A stretch of DNA of 60,000 nucleotides, taken from the NCBI RefSeq assembly GCF_032854445.1, contig NC_088300.1, forward strand, positions 58,752,984 through 58,812,983, written 5' to 3'. Positions within the stretch are counted from its first letter, which is position 1, and each line of letters begins with the position of its first letter. This DNA comes from Liolophura sinensis (taxonomy: Eukaryota; Mollusca; Polyplacophora; Chitonida; Chitonidae). Below the pieces are notes generated by a model. It was given only the letters and a program-made list of their open reading frames with translations. It was not told where the DNA came from and made no database searches. Made by a program: the position numbers and the translations under genes. Below, in pieces: positions 1-9,100 of the stretch.

Positions 1-3000
1 ATGTGACCTGATGTGACGTAGAAAAGCAAAAAAAAAAAGAAAACACTCGGCCACCACTTTCTCCCTCTAATACCAGTAACAGCCACTCAGGTCCATGCAT
101 ATATCCATGGCCTAAAGTTCCTCAAGCAATCACCCGGAAATGCATGAGACCAACCTGATGTAACTTTACATTTTAATTGATCAGGCAAGATTGTGTCTAA
201 TTGTTTATCATTATTAATGATGCAAGATTACAAAAACGGCCCCTTACCCTTTCTTGATGTTGGCAGCTATCTTCTCCCTCAAGCCTGGTCTGAAGACACT
301 AATTCTGTGCCAGTCAACACGAGATACATTTGTGCCTAAAACAAACAAACCAGTTTTTATACATTAATTTAGTAATTTCTTTTCATATTAAATTACAATG
401 AAATTCACGGTAAGAGATGACAGAAAATAGCAATCACTTAACATCCCTCAATAATGCCATACCTAGAAAACAAAAAGTTTCCCATACCAAACTTTAAAGG
501 TGAGCTAGTGACAATGCACACAGAAATTTTATAAAATGGAACTCAAAATCTTAATTGCTTCATGAGAGGTTTTAAGTCTGTGAAAGAAAGTAATCTGTAT
601 GAAAACTTACTTGTAGGAAAACTATCCTATTTCTGTTCAGTTTGCTTGCTGGTTTTAATACAACTCATTTAGTCTGTGTGCCCAACAGTCTGGGAGCCAA
701 AACGTTTTTCAGAGTGGCATGCACTATTAGAATTACCAGTTACAAAATCTTCTAACATTTCTGAATACCACAGAAACATACCAAGCAGAGATGCGATCTG
801 TGTTTCTACAAAAAATATTAACAATGATCCATTCAGCAAGATACATATTTCATACTTTGATGTTCTGTCTCTCTCACACTTTGATAACAGGCCTCCAAGT
901 GAACTACTATCCTAATTTATCTTTGATTCTATTGTTTATTTATTTGATTAGTAAGTAACATTGTAATCAAGAACTTTTCACTGAAATGAGGTCATTTTTA
1001 TGGTTAGAAGAAAATGGGCAGCTTGGGGTAAACCACCAACCTTTGGTATGTTACTGACCAACTTTATAAGAAACTCTTCCACATCTAGCACCATTTTTCA
1101 GCGTAACAAAATGAAATACAGTACACTCTCTCAACACCGACATCTTAATTAACCAACATCTTGGCATGACCGACAACATTTCGTGGTCCGTTTTCTGCTC
1201 CATTTGACAGTAAATTGCCTTCAGAAAGCCGACTCATCTGTTCTGAACACCGACAGTGGTTTGTAGTACAAACATTTCCACTGAGTGTTAACTGTCTTGT
1301 CTAATCCGATGCAGCGTGTCGCATGACATCCCACAGACTCTGCATTTGGCTCCTACTTGCCTGCTCGCCAGGTGAATGAAGATCAGTGGGAAGGGAGATA
1401 ATCTGCTTATGTGAACTCTTGTCTACTTCAGCAGGTGGAGATCACCTGTCTTGATACTGCACCATACCTCCTGTGGAGATCAGAGTTTAGTCACTCTGTG
1501 ATTGAAAGTTAAGTCCGACACTGAGTAGCTTAGTGACTGAATAAAAACGCCTCAAACAACAGTTGCCGTCACAATTTTCCCTGCTATTGCCCTAACAACA
1601 TCCGACCATGGCCAGTAGGCCAGCAAAGCGTGGCCGTGTGGAAATGAACTTGAGTGATGAAGTTCGATATTTTGTAAAGCAATTATGCGTATGTACTAAA
1701 GTAAAGCACAGATCAGCTTCTTTCCATAGTTTGTTACTATGCATCACTGTACAGCAAGTTTAATTAAACATATATGTATGAACAATACACATGTTGTTGT
1801 TGTAGGCTACTTGCCCATGTTTAATACACCGACATCTTGTCTAAACCGACATTTTTGTTCGGTCCCGAGTAGGGTCGGTTTACAGTGAGTCTACTGTTCC
1901 TCTTTCATATTGCTTGGGATGCTACAACAGTTCTGCTACATCCTTGCACTGATGTTCCACTTCCATGCCTTTTTCTTCAAGCTTCAAAAATTAAGGAACA
2001 CAGTGAGATTATCAGTGTAAGTGATAAATTTACCATCAGCCTTTGTGTAGAAATTGTTTGTTGCCACTGAGAAGACAACAACTGGGTGGATCTCTGAGCC
2101 CCGTATTTCTGCATCTCTGCCCACACGTCCCAAGATGTTCACCTGATTAATGCCTAGAATTAGACAGGAAAAATCAACGTAAGAACAAAGAAATGAAAAA
2201 GGCAAGAAATGAAAAAGGCAAGAAATGAAAATATTATGCTGAATTTGTCCAGAGACAAGCTTGACAATTGAAAATTGTTGAATGTTTGAATTCTAAGACG
2301 GAGAACCATACATGTTATACATTTAACATTTCATGCTGGAATACAGTTATTATTTAATTTTTCTTTGATTGGGGTTTGATGCCGTACTCAATAATACTTC
2401 ACTTATGTGACGGTGACCAGCATTTATGCCTTCGTGGTGAGAGGAAACTGGGCAATACCTGATCGAAACCTACGACCATTCGCAGGTTGCTGCCAGACCT
2501 TACCACATATAACCAAAAAAGGAGAACAAATGTGCCTTAACATATTCACTTTTTATTGCTGTTGTAACCTGCACACAAGAAGATTATATTTACATCTAAG
2601 TAGTGAGGATTACAGAAGAAAGGAATAATAGCTTCAGTCAGCAGGAACTGAGTAGACTCAACCCTCTGGGTCAAGTCATAAAAGGCAGAAGGGCTAAATT
2701 GAGGCATGCCAGATTGCTCAGCCAGTGCAAGCCCCTAACTTTACAGAAATTTGTATGTCTGATCGGCTTTTTACCACCGGATGTACTACTCAAGGATATT
2801 AAGCTTTCAGAAAGGCACTCAGGTTTATGAAGGGATGAAACTGGACGCAGCTTAATGATCAAGAGGGTTAACAGTCGTTTCTGGCTTGACCAAGACCTGA
2901 ACTGACACAGCCTAATTTCTGTAACCCCTAAATATTTTGTAACACATCATTTAATGTCATTAAAGAATCCCATTGTGATATACCTGTTCAATGCCAAACT

Positions 3001-4449
3001 TCTCTTTTCCCACCTATTCACATCTAATATTAAAAGATATACTTCTTTATATTACCAGGATATATATGGATGTGACCTATACTCATATGCAAAATAAAAA
3101 CAAATGGACAATGGAAATACAAATTTGTATAATCATGCAGTTACATCAAATCTATCTTACATTTTTCATATCGCTTTGTTTCTTCTTCTACCTCAATCTG
3201 ACCTTCATTGAAAGCTCTGGTGGACTGTTTAGCTAGACGACCAACCTAAAATATACAACAATATACAACAGACAGCAACATTATTATATTTCATGAATGT
3301 TTCAACCTCTGCAGTGATTAAGTTAATTTTCTCTTATTATACCAAGTACACAGGGTGTGACAAATACCAGGTGTCAATCCAGTGCCAGTGCACTAAAACT
3401 ATGCATAAATATACTTTTATATATTTTTGTGAAGCAAGTTTAAGGCATTCAAATATATGAATTCCAAGGTGGGCTTTACGGACTATACTATCAGACATCC
3501 CAGGAAGTTTTTCCAACTGTAATCATGCCACTGGGTGTTAAAATAACCCCTTTTTGCTCATGAGTAAATGATTACTGATATAATGTTCCCAAAAATTCCT
3601 TTCCTTTCTGGTGAACATCAGGAAAACCAGATAGTGTGACGTCAGAGTTCCTAGATACTGTTAATATGGCTCAAAAAGCCCACCATAGTATTTAAATATT
3701 TGAATGCCTTCAACACTCAAAAAATCTGAAAAAATAAATAGAAGTATTTTTACACAGTTTTTAGTTTTCAGTTGTCTATATGATGAACCAGACTTCATAT
3801 TTCAGCTTTCTTTTACTTTAAAAGTATCATGTAACTATAATGTTTTCCAGAAGTTAATTGTGCACGGTACTAAATTAGTCCGAGATTTCCCTGACATGAG
3901 GTTTCGCAAAACTTTGTTCGGCCAGGAATGGCGCCAAACCAAAGTAAGAGCGTACGCCATTCAAAAACCTGATGCAGTTGCCGTGGCAGTTTGTCACCGA
4001 GTTGGGAACAAAAATTACCCATCAAATATGTCTCCATGGTCTGAAGTTTGCAGACACTTGTGTTGTACTAAATATGCAAACATACCTGGCCTACATATAT
4101 ATATAGACCTACATCTCCAAAAATCATCCATAAACATGAAGTCAATTAGTTTTATGGGTACCCACTAAAATCAAGTGATACTGTATACAATGACCAAATC
4201 GAATCAAATGACAAAATCAACTGAGTCTTTTTTGTGTGTGTGCTGCCGAATTTTGGGTTCTCATACACATGCATGTACATCATCACTTGAGTGTGGGTCT
4301 GTAATGTCAGTTTTCACGAACTTCACAGTGATATCACTGAGTGGCACTGATTTGAATTTACTGATCATAGTTGAATCGGCATTAGTCGACCCGTGCCTCG
4401 AAAGTGTTTTATTCCCGACACTTACTCTTCTTGCAAAGATTCTTAACAT
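1..4449 (-). CDS. SSBP1: Mitochondrial single-stranded DNA-binding protein, 5' part of gene (partial)
   Basis: Four coding exons on the minus strand (4449-4426, 3245-3161, 2153-2034, 335-248) join in consistent phases (0, 1, 1, 2), each with GT-AG borders, to give about 106 residues. The product starts MLRIFARR and has a basic, acid-poor N-terminus that fits a mitochondrial presequence. It continues with the OB-fold signatures NQVNILGRVGRDAEIRG, VVVFSVATNNFY and VDWHRISVFRPGLRE, which align with animal SSBP1 (human NRVHLLGRVGQD, TIFSLATNE and WHRISVFRPGLRD). In the family the protein forms a tetramer that coats single-stranded mtDNA and supports the TWINKLE helicase and Pol gamma. The family length is about 150 residues, so the last third (the YLEGKIDYGEY-like region) lies left of position 1. 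The gene is head-to-head with the lipid-transfer gene at 6156. I am confident of the identification; the exact 3' structure cannot be seen. Confidence 0.93.
248..335 (-). CDS. SSBP1: SSBP1 coding exon 4 (WHRI motif)
   Basis: 88 bp between acceptor GTTTTAG and donor GGTAAGG. It encodes TNVSRVDWHRISVFRPGLRE and then KIAANIKK, ending two bases into a glycine codon. WHRISVFRPGLR is nearly identical to the human protein. The next exon is not found between 247 and 1 and must lie outside the window. Confidence 0.93.
930..1070 (-). repeat. Degraded SINE-A copy
   Basis: The stretch begins with a TTTATTTATTTGATTAG tail and continues with diverged matches to the SINE-A body (AAATGGGCAG, TAAACCACCAACC). 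It is an old copy in minus orientation, strongly diverged from the copies at 6690 and 15341. Confidence 0.5.
1119..1896. mobile_element. Non-autonomous Tigger/pogo-like DNA transposon
   Basis: The ends are imperfect inverted repeats: CAGTACACTCTCTCAACACC at 1119 and, reversed, CAGTAGACTCACTGTAAACC at 1896 (18 of the first 23 bases agree). Pogo/Tigger elements typically begin CAGTA-x-ACTC and insert at TA; TA precedes the left end, but the right flank has lost it. Further GACATC and CCGACA motifs recur at both ends. Inside is a short transposase N-terminus remnant (1608-1763). Most of the DDE domain is missing, so it cannot move by itself. Confidence 0.65.
1608..1763 (+). pseudogene. Remnant of a pogo/Tigger transposase N-terminus
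   Basis: ATG at 1608 opens 51 codons beginning MASRPAKRGRVEMNLSDEVR and ending at a TAA. The basic start followed by a helix-like segment resembles the beginning of the CENP-B-type DNA-binding domain of Tigger transposases (typically MASKRKR... then a helix). Homology ends after about 30 residues. It lies within the TIR-bounded element at 1119-1896. Confidence 0.4.
2034..2153 (-). CDS. SSBP1: SSBP1 coding exon 3 (OB-fold N-terminal half)
   Basis: 120 bp between acceptor TTCTAG and donor GGTAAAT. It encodes INQVNILGRVGRDAEIRGSE and then IHPVVVFSVATNNFYTKAD. The LGRVGRD and FSVATN motifs are hallmark strands of bacterial and mitochondrial SSB proteins. Both borders are phase 1, in agreement with the neighbouring exons. 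Confidence 0.93.
2154..3160 (-). other. SSBP1: SSBP1 intron 2
   Basis: 1.0-kb intron containing a degraded SINE-A copy (2350-2515) and a short GAAATGAAAAAGGCAA duplication near 2193-2228. Nothing else was recognised. Confidence 0.75.
2350..2515 (-). repeat. SINE-A copy (minus orientation)
   Basis: The tail TTTGATTGGGGTTTGATGCC and the body segments GCCGTACTCAATAATAC and TTCGCAGGTTGCTGCCAGAC match the 3' part of the SINE-A family, in reverse orientation. It is truncated before the tRNA-like head. Confidence 0.7.
3161..3245 (-). CDS. SSBP1: SSBP1 coding exon 2
   Basis: 85 bp with an acceptor TTTTAG before 3245 and a donor GTAAGAT after 3161. It encodes VGRLAKQSTRAFNEGQIEVE and then EETKRYEK, ending one base into the next codon. 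The position matches the poorly conserved region between presequence and OB-fold in animal SSBP1. The phase-1 end joins to exon 3 to give ...RYEKCINQVNILG. Confidence 0.85.
3442..3710. mobile_element. MITE-like element, GGCATTC family, copy 1
   Basis: The terminal 36 bases are inverted repeats with about 31 matches: AAGGCATTCAAATATATG at the left and, reversed, AAGGCATTCAAATATTTA at the right. Both arms contain GGTGGGCTTT. It is 269 bp with no coding capacity. A related copy sits at 21338-21496 in BLTP3 intron 2. Confidence 0.7.
3712..3835. repeat. Dispersed repeat shared with 22455-22575
   Basis: Both copies share AAATA(G/A)AAGTATTTTTA, GTTGTCT(A/G)TATGATGAACC and CTTTTACTTTAAA in the same order and spacing. 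Both lie close to a GGCATTC MITE-type copy, which suggests one larger element of which the MITE is part. Confidence 0.6.
4426..4449 (-). CDS. SSBP1: SSBP1 coding exon 1 (start codon, mitochondrial presequence)
   Basis: The ATG at 4449-4447 opens eight codons, MLRIFARR, ending in AGA followed by a consensus GTAAGTG donor (phase 0). The start was chosen because the phase-0 donor joins exactly to the phase-0 acceptor at 3245 and because the residues are arginine-rich and acid-free, as expected of an import signal. An upstream in-frame ATG at 4482 (MPGVAAIFLV) would add eleven residues and cannot be excluded. Confidence 0.82.
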
Positions 4450-4505
4450 CCTGACCAAAAAGATAGCTGCAACTCCGGGCAAGACCGCGCAAAGTAAATG
4501 TCAAA

Positions 4506-4528
4506 CACGTGGGTCTGTGAACTTCCGG
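4506..4528. promoter_or_regulatory. E-box and ETS-like motifs upstream of SSBP1
   Basis: CACGTG at 4506-4511 and ACTTCCGG at 4521-4528 lie 57-79 bases upstream of the SSBP1 start codon. ETS/GABP (NRF-2) CCGGAAGT elements are classic in promoters of vertebrate mitochondrial maintenance genes. Whether they act here is inference from position and motif. A TATATAA on the minus strand (4640-4634) is further upstream and of unclear relevance. Confidence 0.45.
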
Positions 4529-5099
4529 TTGTTTTTGCTTGAGAGTTATGTCCCCGTTTCCATATCGCTTGTCTCCCTTGATCCGGCAAGCTTTCACTTT
4601 CGTGATCTGTCACCAGAGCCACCTTACACCGCATTATATATGGTATCACTGGGTTTGGCACAGTTATGCAAAGCTCTCATACATTAAAAATCACACCTGC
4701 CATGAAGGTGCTGGGTACAAGGGTTGTGTTCTGAGCAACTGAATGCTAGCCTAAATATATAGCCTATCCTTTTTGGTACTTTTTCAGCATAAATCTGTTT
4801 CAAATATACTGGTATCGTTCATATACTAAGTTTCTAATATAGATTTTTTGACTGAATATTGATATTACAGGTATCTAGAAAATAGCCAACAGCCTAAATT
4901 TTATTAACTGATTAGTTCACTCTGTATAGTGATAAATGTAGTTAAATCTGATTTCTATGCAGCGTATCATTGAAATAATTTTAAGTCACGCAACAGTTCT
5001 CATATGCCGTTTCCCTAAAGTAACTCTTGATTTTGATTTTAAAAAATAATATTAATACTTCAGTATGATGCTTTATTCAGTTTATAATTCCATAAATGA

Positions 5100-5425
5100 A
5101 CCGGAGCGATAGATCCAGGGTCAATCCTGGGTCGAGTTGCACCTAAAACTTTAAAAGAGGAAGTTCCTCGCTTGGCGTTCAGCATGAAGGGGATAGTACG
5201 TGCAACGACTGGTTGACCTGTAGCAGTATAATGGCTCGGGCGGGCTGCTTACTTGCCTTCGGTAAGGCCTCTTAGTGAAGCAGCACTAGATAAAAGAGCG
5301 GTGGAAATCCGTCCTGCAACAATGAGGCACATTACATGCACTCTAAGGGTTCATTCGTCCTCATATGACTGAAAAATTGTTAAGCGCGACGTTAAACCCC
5401 AAGCACTCACTCATTCATTCAATAA
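5100..5425 (+). repeat. SINE-B copy with CACTCACTCATTC tail
   Basis: The 5' part contains a B-box-like GGGTCAATCCTGGG, followed by CCTCGCTTGGCGTTCAGCAT, and the 3' end is AAGCGCGACGTTAAACCCC with a CACTCACTCATTCATTC tail. tRNA-derived SINEs with this ending are familiar from mollusc genomes (from memory). It sits in the region between the two divergent genes. A second body copy is at about 18645. Confidence 0.75.
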
Positions 5426-5848
5426 ATGAAAACATAGATAAATAAATAAGAAAAAAGGAATAACCCATTGTGACAACATATTGTTTAAACATATACAAGT
5501 ACACTTTATTAAATAGATATGCATGCGTTTAACCATGCAGGTATATCTCCATGACTTAACCAACAGATGCACGTGTAGGTCTATTTTACTGTATGCAATG
5601 CATGCCAACAAATTTAGATGATGTAGTCCTGAACATATCCATCAGTGATGCAGCTTTATGTTTGTAATGCATAGCCCCATTCGTTGAAGAAGTGATTGTG
5701 ATTGCCACACTATCTTATTCCCTTTGATGAACATGCTGAACACCGTCAGCCTGACGATAACATCATACATCAGCCTGATGATAAAATCACACGTCCACTC
5801 TCCAGTCCTCGGGATTTTGCACATAGAAATTCCGCTGCTCGATAACCG

Positions 5849-5856
5849 ACTTCCGG
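5849..5856. promoter_or_regulatory. ETS-like motif upstream of BLTP3
   Basis: ACTTCCGG occurs about 300 bases upstream of the BLTP3-family start codon, in a locally CG-richer stretch (5830-6070). It repeats the motif found by the SSBP1 start. It may lie in the promoter or the 5' UTR; the transcription start cannot be placed from sequence alone. Confidence 0.3.
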
Positions 5857-6155
5857 TCTGCGACGCATGTTCGTTCCGACACTCGCAAAGTGGAATAATG
5901 ACTGGCTCAAATGTCAGTTTGTACCATTCTAAACCTGATGTCTCTGTGAGGACGAAAGCCTTATCACCACCTGCCTATGTTAACTACGGTGTAGGAGTGG
6001 AGAGAAACTTTGTTATAGATGAATCCATGCGTCCACGTTGTGTAGTTGGTGATGACGCCGGCTGGTAGTGACCCGTTGGCAGCACTCGAAATGACACAGT
6101 TTCTGAACAGTTTCTAGGGTGATGCCGGTGATATTTGTGATCTTTAACCTACAAT

Positions 6156-6199
6156 ATGGCATCACTTATCAAGAACCAGATCTTAAAACATTTGTCTAA
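6156..6199 (+). CDS. BLTP3-family exon 1 (chorein start)
   Basis: ATG at 6156 opens MASLIKNQILKHLS and the first two bases of a lysine codon, followed by the donor GTGAGT. The human proteins start in the same way (MAG-IIKKQILKHLSRF), which fixes the start. The amphipathic N-terminal helix is the conserved beginning of the chorein domain. Confidence 0.93.
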
Positions 6200-9100
6200 G
6201 TGAGTATATTTGTAGATCTAATCATATTTGGTCCAATAGAAAGGTTTATGAGCTGTCAGGAGGATCTTGTGTGACACTGACAGTGACACGGATACGGATT
6301 AGGTGGTAGGGGTTTCTAGGCCTAAGTTGTGAACTGGGCAGTCTAGCATTTGCTTAAGACATCACTCAGTCTGGGTGGGAGGCGTGTCGCGGGGACAGGA
6401 GTTAAGGAAGCCTAGATAGGTCAGGGGATGTCCCTCAGCTTTCCATCGTTATGTACCATTCAATACAAACGACTAATTATCTAAATAACTCATTAGACAG
6501 CTGGTCCTGCTTATTTAGGTCAAATGAAAACAATTGTGCTAACAGTGTGAACTCGTCTATACATAGCACAGAGTGATGCGATCATGCATGGAAATTAATA
6601 CAAAAGTAATTTGTTTTATTTTATTGCTACCAAATTACATTTGCTTACTGCCAGAAACATTGCCTGTAGTGAAAGTTTATGCGTATGTTTTTTTATTTAT
6701 TTATTTATTTATTTATTTGATTGGTGTTTTACACCGTACTCAAGAATATTTCACTTAATATTCTTCACGACGGCGGCCAGCAGTATGGTGGGAGGAAACC
6801 GGGCAGAGCCCGGGGGAAATCCATGACCATCCGCAGGTTGCTGGAGGACCTTCCCATGTACAGCCGGTGAGGAAGCCAGCATGAGCTGGACTTGAACTCA
6901 CAGCAACCGCATTGGTGACGTATGTTTATTGCAATTGTGATCAAGTTAGGATATTGCATGCACTGGGGTAGCAACAGAATATAATCCGAATCTCACATGG
7001 CTTGTTTTGAAAATGCTGTTCCATGTACAGGGCAACTAAGTTTTATCATACTGCATGTTGTGTTATAAAAATCACTGGGAATTAATATTCTGATTTCAAA
7101 TTCCTAATATTTTTGTCTTGTTAACATGATTAAGAATACATGCACTTTGTTTTCAATTAATTTACTCTTACACAGCTCATGCTGGCTTCCTTTCCGGCCA
7201 AACGTGGGATGGTCTGCCAGCATGGTCGTGGGTTTCCTCCGGCCTCTACCCGGTTTCCTCACACCATGATGCTGGTCGCCGTCTTTTAAAAACTCCATTC
7301 AAATAAATAAATTTACTCCGACAAGACCTTTAAGTAGATAAGACCATGGTTATGGATGGCTTGTTAGTTAGATGTCATGTATGTGTACCATTTAACCATT
7401 TAATTGGTTTATGTAGTGTGGGAATAGAGTGGACTTTTCCTGGAATAGTCTGTACAAATGTAGAGCCAAGATACCTGTAACTGAACATATTCATGTGTAT
7501 GTTTTAACTCATTGATTGTATTACCTAGGAAAGAAAACAGATTGCATAGCAAACCATCACACCTCACAAACATTGGAAACTTTGCAGGCTAAGAGTCAAT
7601 TGTCTGGTATATATATGTATGTGCTGTTTGTGGGGTTTCGATAAGCTGTCAATGACAATTGTGGTTCCATTTGCGCAGTCTGATTTTCATTGAAGACAAC
7701 ACCTTCTTCTAATATTGTGAACAATTAAATACATCTGAACATTACGTGTAAGAAAGTTTGTCATTAACTTGTCCAAATTCTGTTGTTTCCACCTATGAAG
7801 CCAATTGCCACTGTTGAAATTCTTGAGTATGGCATTAAACAGCAATCAAGTAAATTATTTTATTCTGACGTTTCTTCTTTCCCCTGCCCCCTCACCATGG
7901 AAAATTCAAATGAAAGTCTGACATTTATCATAATACATCCCTGATTCGTGAGGTTTCGTTCACCCATGTTCTTTTGTGTGCATGTGTTAATTTAAACTAT
8001 ATGAAGCATACATTTAGACAGTAGCTGTGAATGTTATTAAAACATTTTTCCTCTTTTTTTTTAAGATTTACCAAGAATCTGTCTCCAGATAAGATCAATC
8101 TGAGCACATTGAAAGGTGAGGGAGAACTGTCTAACCTTGAGTTAGATGAGTCTGTCCTGACTGAGTTACTGGAGCTACCCACCTGGCTGAAGTTAACTAA
8201 GGCTGTTTGTAACAGAGTTTCCATCAAGGTAAGAACATTATAAAACAGCAAACAGTATATACTTCCAAGTTCAAATTATTTTGACAGTGGATATTCCAGT
8301 TGGCTCGGAAGCAGATATTTCTGCTTTTTTGTCAGGTGTTTCTCTTGTTTGGGTTGTTTATCAGCAGAAAGTTTAAGCTCATCAGTTGAATTGATTGTCA
8401 AGTGAGTCTTCATCCCCTGACTAATGAGGTCAGATGTTTGAAATGAATCCAGCTCCAACTGGTTTGCCTGTGTATTTGTAACATACATGTACAATACTCC
8501 TGGGCCAGCATCAGGCATAAATGCATTGTATAAATATTTATGGTGCAAGATAGTCTTGTACTATAAATATTGTTGCATAGTGACCATAATCAAACACCTT
8601 TATACGGTGTCCCATATAAATATGTTTTGATTAGCTGTGCAGTGAATTCATTTCAGTGAATTGTAAGCTGCGTACATGTACATATGTAGGTTGCATGTAC
8701 TAGGGCAATAACTGATGATGTGACGTTTTTCCTATAAAGAGAATCTGTAGCAGAGACGGATGAAACCCCAATCTTGGACACAACAGGGGAGCAGAATTAC
8801 CTCACAAGCATTAAGATTCAGTATTTCCTTATAGAGTTGCATGTCTATGCTCAATCTCAGTAATTTACAGTGAGTAACCTCACTCTCAGAGCCATTAAAG
8901 TTCCATGACAGTATTGTAGACATTAAATATTGTGACACTTGATGCAAATCTACATCCACATTTTTTTCTCATCTCTCTTTGATGTTATTGATTCATTAGA
9001 TATTTTCCACCCTGTCTGCTTTTGCTAATATATGATGGTGTACTTCAGATCTTTGATGCCGGTTGCCTGGGTTCATGGAAACACTTGGTCATAACAAACA

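Larger units (their letters stand above)
336..2033 (-). other. SSBP1: SSBP1 intron 3
   Basis: 1.7-kb intron between coding exons 3 and 4. It holds a degraded SINE (about 930-1070) and a Tigger/pogo-like element (1119-1896). The rest is AT-rich sequence in which I recognise nothing. Confidence 0.8.
3246..4425 (-). other. SSBP1: SSBP1 intron 1
   Basis: 1.2-kb intron holding a TIR-bounded MITE-like element (3442-3710) and a 110-bp dispersed repeat shared with 22455-22575. A 154-codon open frame at 3704-4168 on the plus strand overlaps the repeat and has no recognised domain. Confidence 0.75.
4450..6155. promoter_or_regulatory. Shared upstream region of two divergent genes
   Basis: The start codons of SSBP1 (minus, 4449) and the BLTP3-family gene (plus, 6156) face away from each other across 1.7 kb. 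The flanks at about 4450-4620 and 5830-6155 are CG-richer and carry ETS-like motifs. The centre is AT-rich and contains a SINE (5100-5425). No other gene was seen. It may work as two separate promoters rather than one bidirectional promoter, given the distance. Confidence 0.5.
6200..8065 (+). other. BLTP3-family intron 1
   Basis: 1.9 kb with three SINE-A pieces (6690-6920, 7173-7312, 7795-7860), two of them in opposite orientation around 6960-7170. No other feature was recognised. Confidence 0.8.

Noticed and set aside
1-247. Last SSBP1 exon inside the left edge
   Set aside because: The reverse strand of 1-247 shows no YLEGKIDYGEY-like sequence or acceptor in the needed phase.
3704-4168. 154-codon plus-strand frame in SSBP1 intron 1
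   Set aside because: Its start lies in a dispersed repeat and I recognise no domain; it is antisense to an intron with good support.
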